Positions 11,701 through 23,106 of a stretch of DNA of 64,000 nt are shown piece by piece. The translations under genes were made by a program, and so were the position numbers. The stretch covers positions 434,001-498,000 of the forward strand of contig NW_023501061.1 in NCBI RefSeq assembly GCF_014066305.1, read 5' to 3'. Position 1 is the first letter of the stretch. Every line of letters starts with the position of its first letter. The notes beneath the pieces were generated by a model. That model was not told the origin of the DNA and made no database searches. It saw only the letters and a program-made list of their open reading frames with translations. Source of the stretch: Letharia columbiana. Lineage: Eukaryota > Ascomycota > Lecanoromycetes > Lecanorales > Parmeliaceae.

Positions 11701-14700
11701 CTACACTCCTAATCCAAAATGCTCCCCAGGCGCCAACGTCTTATATGGACATCCCTTCCAGTCACACCCGTCTTTGTAAACGCTCGTCCCCCACCACTCC
11801 AACTTCCCCAGCCACCCCCACCCGGGATACAAAAAGCAAAAGAACACCACCAAGACCCCGAACGCTAACCCCGAATCCAGCGCCGCGGAAAGCGTCATCG
11901 TGTATTTCCCCCACCAAGCCGGAGCGCGCCGGCGCAGGTGCGAGTTGAAGAGGAAGCAGACGAGGGCCCAGACTGAAAAGTTGAGACCCGTGGCGGGCGG
12001 TATCCAGCTTAGACTGCCAAAGAGGACGGGGAGGTTGATTTTGCGCCATGAGCTGCTGGCTATGCTGCGGCGGCCGATTAGCCACATGAGGATTGGGGCG
12101 ATAAAGCCGATTAGAAATGCCCAGATCAGTGGTCTGTAGAGAGCGCCCTGGCCGAAAAAGCGTTGCGGACCTACTACGCCCCAGAGGATGGAACCGTTGA
12201 AGTGCACCCGGGCTATGGGGCATGTAAAGCCGTTGATTGCTTCAGGAGTGCAGATGTTTGGAATGTAGGTGAACATCCAATTTAGGACGCCGATTTGGAC
12301 AACGCTGGAGACAAGGGTGGCGGCTAATTGGATTTTGAAGAGGAGCTTGGGCGGGATCTTCATGTAATGGCCTAATTTGAGATCGGAGGAAAATTTGATG
12401 CCTTGGGCGGAGGAAATATAGCAGTAGGTGACAAAGACCTGTAAAAAGTGACGGTCGTTTATGGTCAGTGACGTGCTCAACTACTTTGGGAGCATTGGTG
12501 ATTGGGACTTACCATATTAGCAACAGGCCTCCCTGGAAAGACGAATCCGCAGATGATTTGGCAGATTAGATAGAGACTGCTGTGCTGATTCGTGATAGCC
12601 ATGACGATGCCGACCGGTATGAAGAGGAGGGCGGTAATGGAAACGGCGAGCAGTAGACCATACCATGGGAGGTAGACAGGGTAGTACTCGACGACAAATA
12701 TACCAATAGCAAGCATTCCTACAAACGTGGCAAGATACCAACTGATCGGAGCGTCTTCGTAGCGCTGCATCAGACGACAATGGAAGTCTTCGCTGCCTAT
12801 ACTAGCAGCACTGGAGTCTGGCTCTGTTGTCGAGCGGCCATTGTGGGTGCTTGTTGTTGACTTTGCACTTCTCACGCCGGACGCCACCGGCTGGTAATGA
12901 TCTTTGCTTTCCCGGACGTCTCCGGAAAACGACTTCTTGGACTGCTGCCATATGTCTGGGCCATGCCAGCAGATGGTATGTGTGACTAAAGCCGAGAGAC
13001 CTGCAAACTGAACGCCATAAGACAAGACATAGGTGATGGGCAGGTAGACCTTGCTGTATTTAGTGTAGGCCTCGTGATCGAAGTGGTAGTCCTTCGTGAG
13101 GATTCTGCTGACATCATACGGCTTGCCGGTGTCGTCGAACACTGCAGATGAGATGATGGGCATGAAAGAAGAGAAAAGCGCGTTTCTGTAGTCCAACATT
13201 CCTTAGTAATTGTGTCCCATGATATCTAAACAGAGTCTTCTCACAAAGAATAGGAGCCATGATCCACATTACAATCACGAGTCCTCCCACTACATTAGCC
13301 GCCGCCCACCAAGGAGTCAACAGAGGAGATCCAATGTAGGCTATCTGAGCCCAGTCAAATGTCACTGGGAAGAGCCCCAATCCAGAGGAGACGCCGAACT
13401 GGCTGCTGTCAGTGACAGCGACAATGTCTGTTTTCAATCCCGAGAGCAGCTCACCAGGTTTGCAACGACAACATTCTTAGGAGCAAACCACGTAACAACG
13501 CTAAAATAGCTCAGGGCAGGCATCAACAGACCGGGCAGAAAGTACCAAGCTAAAGCTCCAGACCAGACAAGAAGGAAGAATTTCCAGCGCGAGATCATCC
13601 AGCCATTAGCAATTTTGTTTTCCGAGCTATGCATGGTAGTGAACATTGCAGTAGACATTAAAGTACCTGGCCAAATCATAGAAGGCGGTCGAACAAGATA
13701 GCGACGTGTAAGCCCCGCGAAAGAGTAGCCCAGAATTTGGGTTGAAATGGTGAGGAGAAGCTGGTACACTATGCTTGGATCTTGGTGATAGAATTTAGAT
13801 TGCTCGACGATGACCTCGAAACTTATCAGATTATAAAGTAGCAAGTCAGACAGCACATACATCAGTGGCGAAAGCAAACCCGAATGCTACATTACTGCTG
13901 ATATATACCTACACAGTTTTCCGAGTCAGCGTAGGTTCTTCAAGGCAAGAATCGAGTCATGAAATAGACCTGACCAACAAAAAGAACTATGCTGCTCTCC
14001 AAAAATAATTTCCGGCCCCAATTCTGGCAACAGTAGGGAGGCATGCTCCTGAGATCTACTTACACAAGCGTGCTCTTTGCCATTCCAACGGCCCTGGGCC
14101 AGCCAACGTCTCAGGCGCAACATTCTCGAGCGATAAAGTACGGGATCCCGTACTTTGACTGCGCGGACTCGATTACCATACTCAAAAGTCTCCACAGGAT
14201 CGTCCGATGATTTAAGCAGCCGATCCCAAGCTCGTCCCAACGGATGCACAATGACCAGCGCAATCACTGGGGTGATTGCGACGCTAGGATAACGAAGAGA
14301 GAAGAAAAGATTCGTTGCAGATCCCAGCAGAGCACATAAAAAAGACAAGATCCACATTCGGGGGGTGTTGATCGAAGCAGAGATATCATCGCTCGCGACT
14401 ACTGAAGCACGCACTTGTGGATAGGGTGAGTTGTCCGGTGGATCCAAGACATCCTCATCATCATCGATACTAACGACTTGGTCGCCTTCATCTTCGTCTT
14501 CACTGGTAGCAGCAAGTGGTAGATCGTCTGCCAAGTCCCAGTCTGCGGACTGGGATCTCGAACCTTGGTTAGGTAGGGCACCGTAGGATGCTGCATCCTT
14601 TGTTGACGAGAAACCTCTCAGAAGAGGCAATTGAGACATTAAAGTAAAGACCCGCTGGAGGAGCCCCGGCTTGGCTACTTGCTGTCCAGTGTCAGAATTG

Positions 14701-14873
14701 TCTCGGTCGATTGACCGGTGCCTGCGGAGAAAGGCTGCGTCGGAGTCGGGATTGATATCTTCGTCGAACTCGTCATCCCAATGTTGACTCTTCGAGACTC
14801 TGCTGGTAAGAAGATAACGCTGGTAAGACTGGTCTTTTGCACTTCTGCAACGAGTACGACCTCTTGGAGACAT
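11701..14873 (-). CDS. Oligopeptide transporter (OPT family)
   Basis: This is a membrane importer of small peptides or related compounds by proton symport. Six exons fit: 14064-14873, 13861-13908, 13455-13814, 13245-13398, about 12513-13201 and 11701-12438, giving about 925 residues. The long polar, acidic N-terminus is followed by OPT landmarks: the SLRYPS segment, KEHA, the LSTQ-like ISTQILGYSFAGL, FDWAQIAYIGSPL, FDDTGKPYDVSRIL, and SSDLKLGHYMKIPP. Introns 1, 2, 3 and 5 restore these motifs exactly. The intron between exons 4 and 5 is troublesome: GTGAGA to AAG keeps the frame but makes a TGA codon at the junction, and the better branch-site/CAG choice at 13186 shifts the frame. There may be one base change or error here, so the gene may be inactive. 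It lies convergent to the monooxygenase fragment. Confidence 0.85.
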
Positions 14874-15477
14874 TTAATGGCCGCCCCCGACGCATGAAGT
14901 AGGCGCCCGGCGGGTGGAGATCATTGGTCAGCCCCAGCTGCACAATGACGCCTGCACTCTTTTGATAGAAATGTGATTATGAGAAAACGAGGGATGAGAT
15001 GAGTGCATGAGAAAGGACAACATGAAAATCAAACATCAAGACTGGCTATTTTCGACTACGTGTTGCACCTGGAAGCATCCTGTCTATCTCCGAAAATGCA
15101 AGACACCGACTACTCAGTCAAGTTCTCACTACGCCAAGACTTTGATGCTGCTAGACCAATCTGACCTAGCACTAAAGTGTAAATTCCCCGTAAATTCCTC
15201 AGCCTCAGCCTCAGCCTCAGCCTCCGCCTCCGCGCCTCGTCTTGCGGCTTCAACAAGTCTCCCAGTGAGGCTGCTGCCCCTCGCGGCTGTGTCAGTAGGA
15301 TTCAGTTCTACATCAGAGAAGAGAAATAGCAGTCGCGCTGATCCAGCGCTCTTTCTATAAGAACCTTCCACTTGTACATCAAGCATCTACCCGTCCGACG
15401 ACAAGCCGCCTACCATCTCTGATAGTGATTACCTCGACAAGGAATCCACCATTCTTGACATAACAAGATCTTTCAGA
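14874..15477. other. Divergent intergenic region with microsatellite
   Basis: About 600 bp separate the starts of the OPT gene (-) and the small membrane protein gene (+), so it should hold both promoters. At 15199-15236 there is a CCTCAG hexamer run that grades into CCTCCG, about six units. Ser/Ala repeat frames across it are by-products of the run. No other site is recognised. Confidence 0.5.
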
Positions 15478-15942
15478 ATGGCGCCGACCTCCCTACACGC
15501 CCTCCTTCCCCGCCATTATCCCTCCTTGGGCGAAATGTTTCACCAGTTTCCCGCCAAAGTATGGCTGATTCTTAAGGAAATCATCTTCGGTCTCGCCATC
15601 ATCCTTGCTCTGGTTGGCTTCATTCTCGTTATCATTAGCATATTTGTGGGCATCCGCATATACGGACCGCATGTCGTTAATAGGCTGAGGGGTGGGGAAT
15701 GGAGGGACGTCGTGGAGGGGTTGAGGGAGAAGGTTGGGCGCTTGAGGAAGATTGAGAGGGTTGATAGGATGTGGAAGTGGTTGGAGCGCAGGATGGCGAG
15801 GACCGACACCGATAAAGCTGTTAGTGCAGCAACGCTGGAACTTTTGGATAGTAGGGAGGGAGAGGGTAGCGTGGGTGGGGAGACATTGTTCGAGGGCGAG
15901 GAAGATGAAGATGAGAAATGGACACGCGGGCAAGAAGGATGA
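15478..15942 (+). CDS. Small single-pass membrane protein, unknown
   Basis: This intronless 154-codon gene starts at an ATG preceded by TTTCAGA. One strong hydrophobic segment spans about residues 29-58 (Ile/Leu/Val/Phe-rich, including LAIILALVGFILVIISIFVG). A basic Arg/Trp-rich region follows (about 60-105), then an acidic Gly/Glu tail. There is no cleavable signal peptide, so it would sit in a membrane with the basic part probably cytosolic by the positive-inside rule. I recognise no family. Codon use and the clean TM architecture argue that it is real, and it stands alone with its own upstream region. Confidence 0.6.
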   Translation: MAPTSLHALLPRHYPSLGEMFHQFPAKVWLILKEIIFGLAIILALVGFILVIISIFVGIRIYGPHVVNRLRGGEWRDVVEGLREKVGRLRKIERVDRMWKWLERRMARTDTDKAVSAATLELLDSREGEGSVGGETLFEGEEDEDEKWTRGQEG

Positions 15943-16409
15943 AATCGAGCTAAACAGCGAGAGATACATGAACAGCAAGTCGAAGTTCGGGATCAGACGT
16001 CAGGCAAACACCGTCCCTACAAGACCCACGTCTCCTCAACGGTGCAAAGGAGATGCTGTAGATGTGAAATTGTGCAAGATCATAAATGATATCCTCGAGA
16101 CTTTTATGGGAATGTTTCAATCCTGAGCTTAAAGGAATCTTTTGCTGCATATAAAGGGGCAACAGCGGGGTAAATAGAAAGGTGCCCGTCAAGACCTCTT
16201 CATTGTAGGCATGGACATAGGCATTGATTCCGTCAAATTTTAGCCGGGGATAGGCCGAGATGTCAATTTGTGTTGGACAAGCATTTCACGATTTTTCAGT
16301 AATCTCCGCCACCAATTATATCAGGTGAAGGAAGAGCGATGTTGCCAGATATGTATTGCCCAAGGTCGAGATCAGTTGGAATCTACTTTTGTATGTACAT
16401 GGACGCGTC
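15943..16409. other. Intergenic, no feature seen
   Basis: About 470 bp between two plus-strand genes. It presumably contains the 3' end of the first transcript and the promoter of the next. No repeat or recognisable site was found. Confidence 0.5.
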
Positions 16410-17817
16410 ATGGATATCAAAGACCACAACGCAAACGGTCTTGGGAATGAAACACCTTACGTAGCCCGGGGCCCAGCTCGAGCTTCTCATGATGAGGACT
16501 CAGCATCTTACATAAAGCCCATCATCAAAGAGCTTGTCCGCACCCAAGTTTGTTTTCCCAACATTAAGCTTCTAGTGGACAAGATCTCGACCGTAAAAGT
16601 CCCTTCTGCTACCGAGTCATCCGGCCTGGAGGCGTATCGTATGCATCTGACAGATAGGGAAAAGACTATACAAGGTTTGTATACTCGCCATCTCTACCCT
16701 AATGAGGACTGTTCTGATATTTCTAATCTATCAGCTGTTGTAAAGCGCCGCTTACACAAGTGGCTCACCACGTTCAATGTGCGGGAAGGCTCGTATGTCG
16801 TTCTCAAGGAGTATAATCTAGCGAGGGGGAAACGGTTGGGTGGGGAAGGAGACGTCTTGTAAGCTGTCTGCGGGAAATCCGGGATCGCTGCTTCTGACTC
16901 GGGCTAGCTATCTCGCCATATCTGACTTCTACTCAATCGGCGAAGAGCAGCGTTACAATCGTAGTACCGACCCAAAGAGTGTTTCTGCAAGTGCTGAGGA
17001 AGGTAATTCAGGTCCACAGGACCAAGTATCTGCCAAAGACGAAGATCAAAGCAACGAAGTCGACATAATCAGGACAGAGCGTTCACTACCTAGGGCTAGT
17101 CCTACCGAGACCCATGAGGATATCGCCAGCAGTAAAGACTTGTTCTTTGCGAAGTCAGCAATGGCGGAGCTAACGAAGAGGAAGAGAGGAATGGCCCCGC
17201 CGGATCTCGATCCAGACCTAATTTCACTGGCTAGCAAAGCCCAGAGGCTTCGCGAGACTCCATTAGCTAAGATGACGAGAGAAAAAGAACACGATAACGC
17301 CCAACCAAGGTCTACTGACGACCACTGCAGCAGTGCTTCTACGCCCAACATCCCGATAACACGACCTCAATCTGCCCAAATTCGGGCCTCACCCGAACAA
17401 GTTCCGTCGCCTTTGCAGCTGTCAACCTTGGCATCTGTGACAGGAACCAACGCCACACGCAACAAACAAGTCAACATCCTTGCTATGATTGAGTACGTGA
17501 GCAATTCCACAGTAAAGCCCACAACAGCGCCCCTCAAGCGTGATGTTCGTATCGTTGATGCCAGCACCGACAAGAAAGTCACTCTCAGTGTCTTCGTTGA
17601 CCCCGTCAATTTCATCCCTAAGGAGTATGACATAATGCTTTTTCGAGACTTGACCACTCACGACTTCAGTGGGGGCAATCTCAACGCTTATCCTAAAAAG
17701 TGCAGGGGCAAGGAGTGGTACATCCTCAACCCATACGATACTGAAGAATGTGACATGAAGTCTATGGAAGTATTTAGGACAAAGTATCGGAAGACAAAAG
17801 CACAAGGGCCCAAATGA
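16410..17817 (+). CDS. Putative shelterin TPP1-like telomere protein with OB fold
   Basis: There are two exons (16410-16858 and 16908-17817) with a 49-bp GTAAGC-CTAG intron, giving 452 residues. The splice joins GSYVVLKEYNLARGKRL and EGDV to YLAISDFYSIG, which is how I remember the TPP1/ACD-type domain in fungi. Those proteins bridge the telomere DNA-binding subunit to the rest of shelterin and to telomerase. A Ser/Thr/Lys-rich, probably disordered middle follows (about residues 165-345). The C-terminal 110 residues (from NILAMIEYVS through RIVDAS, LSVFVD and LFRDLTTHDF) look like a Telo_bind/POT1-type OB fold. I start at 16410 because upstream in-frame codons offer no earlier ATG. The domain calls rest on remembered family patterns only. 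A general OB-fold nucleic-acid binder is the alternative. Confidence 0.6.
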
Positions 17818-17867
17818 CAGACCATGAAGAACTTGGGGCTTGATTCTTTTTGAAATCCTCGACTACG

Positions 17868-18707
17868 TTACTTCTCCGAGGTTGCTATCCGCGGATTCGA
17901 ATCCCACCAAGTGATACTGCTTCCACCTGTTTGCATACGCATGGATTGCCTCGTGAAGAATTGCTGGCGAGATGCAAAGTCCTGACGCAGTGGACTACCA
18001 GGAGCTGCTTTATGCCACGCGTCGATTTCGACATCTGCAAGATGCTGTGCGATCGATGGGTCATAGTTGCCTGGGGAAGGCGGCATAATTGACTGATCCC
18101 AAGCGCCCGTCACCGTAACGGTTAGAAATGCACTCGAGATTGCTGTGGTATTGCGGCCGAATTCAGCCTGGAACTCTGAATGCAAAGCTCTTTGCAAAGC
18201 TTACTTACGATACATTCCGCCGATATTTGCATCTGGCTCCGTGACATAGGCAGTAAGTTCGCTGATATCCTTTGTCGCGAAGCCACCATAGCCCCTTCCA
18301 TTGCCGCCGACACACTGTTCTATGACCCATCCTGCCATTTCTCGGATCTCATTCGGAACAGCTTCATAGATTCGTGGGGTTGCCGGACCTGCTATTTCGA
18401 TCCATATCTTGCAGTTCCCTGCCCAGCAGCTGTAAGAAAGGTGAGGAGGTTTCGAAGACAGCGGCTACTCACCAAATATGGCAGTGTATGGCAGAGTTTG
18501 AGGGCCTGGGACACCACCACGTACAGTATACGGGACAAGCGAATCGCCTTTAATCAGTGTTTCTGCTGCCCAACCGCAGAGCAGAGGTGTCAAGTGTTCT
18601 CCATACCGTCGATCGCATATGCCATAGTCTGGGGCTGTAGGAATGACGGGCGATGGACCAGCCTGGAGTGGGAGGCTGACGGGCCCATGTAGTGATAAGT
18701 TGAGCAT
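17868..18707 (-). CDS. Probable secreted protein, family not identified
   Basis: Three exons fit: 18473-18707, 18209-18418 and 17868-18142, with GTGAGT-GCAG and GTAAGT-CAG introns that keep one frame for about 240 codons. The middle reads as a compact domain with Cys residues (CDRRYG, LLCGW, GNCKIWIEIAG, EQCVGG) and the segments PYTVRGGVPGPQTLPYTAIFG and GGFATKDISELTAYV, resembling small secreted fungal proteins of unknown function. No signal peptide is visible at the ATG used (18707). One may lie in an unrecognised upstream exon, so the 5' end is uncertain. The 3' exon ends polar. It is convergent to the telomere-protein gene, only 50 bp apart. Confidence 0.45.
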
Positions 18708-19859
18708 GGTTGAAATGCGAAACTGCTAGCAACTTTACCAGGAACGGTTATGAGGAACGTCCAAGCTGGTGAGGGTTGAAAAGGAAAAAGGCTGGAGCTA
18801 TAACAACATTGCTCCAGAAACAGTGCCCCCACTGTCCCACCAGGATCGCAAGCCTAGTATATGCGCCAATTTACCCGTTGTTCGAGCCGTCCCATCCCTT
18901 CTACGCGCAAAACGAATCGTGGCGACTGGAATTGACTGAAAGCAGGAGGCTGCATACCTGTAAAGGCAATTGTGGAGCTCATGGCCCGTTTACTGTTGCA
19001 TTTTGCTGCAATGGCCTTCCAGAATCATGAATTATTGGAGTTTGCCCATCTTCGCTGGAACGTCGCGTTCGGAGACTCATCCGGCTGAGAATTCCATCTG
19101 TTGATCTCCATTAACCGCAGCCGCTTTCGCGCTTGTCAAGATCTTCAGAGCCGGACAGGTCTTCTTGCTTCGACCCAAGGGTTCCAATCCTACGATAATA
19201 AGGGTTTGACCAAGTACTCATTTCTTGTGATACTACTGCTACGAGTGTGAATGATTCGCTGCCATTAGATACGAATCACGTGTCGCCGGAACGACCCGTT
19301 CCTGGCCTTATAAACGTTCCTTCAACAGTAGACGGCGAGACAAACGGTCAACTTGACCACTGACAAATGATTACCATTACACAACTCAACCCGCTGGAGA
19401 ACCTCAAAACACTCCTCCAAATGAATTCTCTCCTGTATGCTTTCGAAGGCAGAAGTGATGGATCTCTATCGCCAAGCACCAAACTAGTCCTGTTCGAGAA
19501 CATTTACTTCGCCAAGAGATATATTGAGTATATCCCTCAGCGTAAATCATGGATTTTTTTCTTTGGCGCACCCGAATGCTGTATTTTCCATTATACTGGC
19601 CTCGTTTGAGCAGATTTGCTTCCATGACTGGAGCACTTGGCGCTGAAAAATTTGATATGACTCTTTTTCTCTTCTTGGCTCGTGGGATCATGGAACTACT
19701 TATTGACCAACTTCTTTCTCTTCCCTGCCCTCATTGATCTTCCACACATTCAATTCTTCTTCAAAAAAGCAAGAGCTTTCCGAATCATCATCGGCGAGAA
19801 TCATCATCTATATATACATCAAAAAAATCCCGCATCCTCTAGGTATCAGCCTATTCCCA
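18708..19859. other. Intergenic region, no gene supported
   Basis: About 1.15 kb between the divergently transcribed secreted-protein gene (-) and the next plus-strand gene. It may contain a missing first exon of the former (about 18710-18950) and both promoters. Short frames at 19367-19737 have no family-like features. Confidence 0.45.
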
Positions 19860-21464
19860 ATGTACAAGATGAATCCCTACGCGAATTGGCCTAAAGATCC
19901 CTACGCAGACTCGTCTGCGGAACGACCACGGAACCGGAAACGGAATCCTCTTGACCCACGTGAACCGTACAAAAGGTAAGTCTGTTCCCTCATTGTTAGC
20001 GCTGGATGTCAAGTAACCTAGGATTTAGGACCTTTACACAAGCGCCAGTCACCGGACCGTTCCCGCCGACGGGGTCCCTATACTACAGATGGGGGGTCTT
20101 CAATGGGCGCTTGATGACCCCTAAGGAGCAGCGCTTCGAGCACTTCATCAACGATATGCAAGCGAGACACGACGAAATTAGCGAACTAAGAGAATGGAGA
20201 AGGCTGAAAGATATCGAAGAGGAAGCTGTGTTGTTGTACCACGAACTCGGCAACGTAGTAAAATACACCAGGCAGATGAGCACTCGTGATCAGATGGAAA
20301 CGGAATACCAATGCCAGAGGAAAAGACAGAAGGCTGAAGATCTTAACCCTTGGGCAACGGCACTGAAACATGGACAGGAAAGACTCAGAGCAGAGGCAGA
20401 AGAGAGAGCAAGGGGCCAGGAAAGGATTAGAAGCAGTTTCAAAGCTCGTATTCAGGCAAGTAGCTATCCAGTGGCCAATACAAAGATCGCCACTAATGCT
20501 GCAGGACCACAGCAAGCAAGCCAGCAATCTGGGCTCACACCGCCAAAGCCAGAGAAATGTGGCAATACCAGCCAAGCCGTCCCTTCTACTGAAGCAGGCT
20601 CGTCAAGGCAGCAAGAGCAGAAGACACAGCTCAGCGCAGAAGAAGTTCGCCGTCAATTCCAGGACGAATTTCGATTTCAGCTAGCAACTACAGCGACACG
20701 ACTAACGACGACAACAAGTGTACGATCAGTATCACTCGAGACTGCTACTTCCGCACGAGGAACTCGTGCCAAGGAGCTCGATGTAGCGATGCCCACGGCA
20801 AGACAAGACTCTGTGAAAGCAGAACTTCCAGGATACCAACCACCAATGGGCATAATTCAAGTTACGCATTTACCCAAGGGGAGCGTACTCGTATCAAAGA
20901 GACCCGGTCTTCCCGAACTGCATCTAGGGTGTCCATCCGTGGCAGAGCAGAGTCCAACACTCAGCATCGGCCAACCGTCTGAGACTTCGCAAGAACACCG
21001 AATCACAGGATCTATCGAGCATCGCTCAGCCAGCCCATCCTCGCGACAGACCAGGAGCGAGGGATCTACACCGCCCTCATCAGTCCCCTCATCACCGCCG
21101 AAATCACCAGTAAGTTCCCCTCAGCGCACATGAAATGCCGGCGAAGAAGCTAACCACTGATGACCAGAAGGAAGAAGTAGACAACAGCAGTGCTCTCCTA
21201 GAGCTCGAGTGGAATGCCCATGGCACGGTAAAGTCGACCAGTCGATGGGAGAAACTGAAGCCCTCCACGAGGAACAACCCGTTCCTGAACTCCCTCATTC
21301 GCGAACATATTGATCGTCAGAGGATGAACGGCTGGGCTTTGATGGAAGAAAGGAGCAAAAATGAGCGCAGTCGGGGCACACCCAGCAGCAGGACTGAAGG
21401 TAACATTTGGGGTCCGGCGGGGTTATCGGGAAGGTTTCTTGGGAACGGTGCGATGGGACGTTGA
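19860..21464 (+). CDS. Uncharacterised polar coiled-coil protein
   Basis: Three exons (to 19975, 20029-21109 and 21168-21464) are joined by GTAAGT-TTTAG and GTAAGT-CCAG introns, both phase-consistent, giving about 500 residues. Two in-frame ATGs (19860, 19869) are possible starts. A short Pro/Arg-rich N-terminus leads into a conserved-looking segment (TGSLYYRWGVFNGRL, then MTPKEQRFEHF). A long charged stretch (about residues 70-165) rich in Glu, Arg, Lys and Gln follows and is probably coiled coil. The middle is Ser/Thr/Gln-rich and disordered. The last exon ends in a Gly-rich tail after the segment WNAHGTVKSTSRWEKLKPS. I recognise no domain. The consistent splicing supports a real gene. Confidence 0.6.
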
Positions 21465-21682
21465 CGAGTCGGGGCATTTCGGAAAAGAGACGGCGCTTTG
21501 AACGGGCTCCTGTACGCACGTGTATTCCGTAGACTGGATAGATCAAACGGTTTTCTCTTCATCCACATCCCCGCCGGCTACCGTGTGCCGGTACCGGTGG
21601 GACGCATTTTCGGAATTCAGCTCTTCTCAAACGTTCTAGTCTCAAGCTAAGGGTCTTTCTCACTCACTCCCCGGACAGGCCT

Positions 21683-21812
21683 AGACTTTTCACCAACCGC
21701 GACGTTTCTCGAAGCATGGCCAAGCGACCAAGATTTTTCATCAATGTCGACGTTTCTCGAAGCAAGGCCAAGACCGTTCACCACTTTTCAGCGTTCCTCA
21801 AGCATGGCCAAG
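21683..21812. repeat. Three imperfect tandem copies upstream of a gene
   Basis: A unit of about 45-50 bp recurs three times. Each has TTTTCA near the start, then a core like GACGTTTCTCGAAGCATGGC and CCAAG; the third copy is reduced to GCGTTCCTCAAGCATGGCCA. It lies about 240-370 bp before the next start codon, so it could hold repeated regulatory sites, though nothing shows that directly. Confidence 0.55.
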
Positions 21813-21948
21813 AGGTCAAGACTCCTCTTTGATGCTCGATCTGCCAGGTAGGTTTAATGCACTTTTCCGATGACTCAAACCGGAGTTTGAAAATTTCCTG
21901 ATTGTCGGATTTTTTTCTCTCGATATATTCCAATTTTCCTGAGCGCTT

Positions 21949-21962
21949 GGATATATATATAT
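21949..21962 (+). promoter_or_regulatory. Possible TATA element
   Basis: An uninterrupted ATATATATATAT run lies about 90 bp upstream of the ATG at 22051 and is followed by a C/T/A-rich leader (CCCCTTCACC repeated). This arrangement is common for fungal core promoters. It is only a positional guess. Confidence 0.35.
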
Positions 21963-22050
21963 CAATGCACTGCTTCTATCACAACCCCTTCACCCCTTCA
22001 CCAACACTCCATTACAACCCCCAGGAAATATTCCAAGCGGAAGCGCAGAA

Positions 22051-23106
22051 ATGATACATCGAAGCTTCACCACCATGGAACCACGTACCGGTCTTGAAGC
22101 TACGAGACACGTATTGTGGCACGCTCCGCCACTACAGAAGTCGCAGGATGTCTCCGTCTCGACAGCGAAGACAAACCCGGAGGGATGGTGTGGCCATTCG
22201 GGTAGATTACAAAGGACCAATTTTCCACGGACACAATATCCTTCCTCACCAATGTCCGAAGACATTCGATGTGACGAGCGAAATATAACAGACAGCATGC
22301 CTCACCCAGACAGACCCCATCGTACCAATGGTTTCCCAAAGACGCCATATCCAGCAGTAACATCAACAACAACAGCCCAGGCATCTCTCCATGCCGAGCG
22401 CGACATCCCCAACACGACCACTTCCCCACCCTCATCCACCACCACGACACCCGCGAACGGACCACCTCACACCAACCCGCCCTTCCCCCACGCGCACCCC
22501 CCACTCCCCGCCCCCTCCTCCTACTCAATCCCTCAAACCTTCTTCGCATACCCGCCCATCGACCCCTTCGACCAATCCCTCAAGCGCCACCCCAACTACT
22601 ACTACTACAGCACGCACAACCTATCCCAAGAGGTCGAACCCGAGAACGGCAGCAGGGGCGTACGCTTGCGGCACCCGGACCACCTCCTCGAACGCCGGCG
22701 CCAGAAACTCGGCTTCGCACCGACGGCTTTGGTGTACGAGTACGGACAAGAGGGCCAGCGGGACATGCCGATGAGACCCGCGGGGACGAAGTTCCACGAC
22801 GATGGTGGGGATGGGGATGAGGGGTCGATACTCGCGGGGCCGTGGCCTAGATACTGGTTCAGTGGACGGATGAATGTGTTGGATCTCAAGTTTTTAGGCC
22901 AGGCGCACGATCCTGTGGCTGGCAGGAAGAAGGTTTGGTATGATAGTGTGAAGAAGGACTATGTGTGGACGACGTTGGAGGAGGCGAAGGATATGTCGGG
23001 AAGGGAGGAGAGGATGAGGGAGAAGGCGATGGCGAGGCGAAGGTGTGATCCGGAGGCGGATACGGAGATGGTGGAAGGAGAAGTCGGTAGCTGGGAGGAG
23101 GGTTAG
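22051..23106 (+). CDS. Uncharacterised proline-rich protein
   Basis: This is a single-exon frame of 351 codons. The first half is polar and Pro/Thr/Ser-rich with a run of threonines and prolines (about residues 105-160), probably disordered. The second half is more ordered-looking: Tyr-rich (NYYYYSTHN), then RLRHPDHLLERRRQKLGFAPT, then the segment ILAGPWPRYWFSGRMNVLDLKFLGQ. It ends in a charged Arg/Glu/Met-rich tail. I know no matching family. Downstream ATGs in frame (22078, 22252) are alternative starts. The length, single frame and upstream TATA-like run favour a real gene. Confidence 0.55.
   Translation: MIHRSFTTMEPRTGLEATRHVLWHAPPLQKSQDVSVSTAKTNPEGWCGHSGRLQRTNFPRTQYPSSPMSEDIRCDERNITDSMPHPDRPHRTNGFPKTPYPAVTSTTTAQASLHAERDIPNTTTSPPSSTTTTPANGPPHTNPPFPHAHPPLPAPSSYSIPQTFFAYPPIDPFDQSLKRHPNYYYYSTHNLSQEVEPENGSRGVRLRHPDHLLERRRQKLGFAPTALVYEYGQEGQRDMPMRPAGTKFHDDGGDGDEGSILAGPWPRYWFSGRMNVLDLKFLGQAHDPVAGRKKVWYDSVKKDYVWTTLEEAKDMSGREERMREKAMARRRCDPEADTEMVEGEVGSWEEG

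Noticed and set aside
15129..15386. Frames with Ser/Ala or Glu/Ala dipeptide runs
   Set aside because: They come from the CCTCAG microsatellite in an intergenic region and have no other protein-like feature.
17885..17910. T-arm-like GGATTCGAATCCC resembling a tRNA 3' end
   Set aside because: The T-stem has mismatches and no acceptor or anticodon arm is found at the right distance on either strand; it lies in the last exon of the secreted-protein gene.
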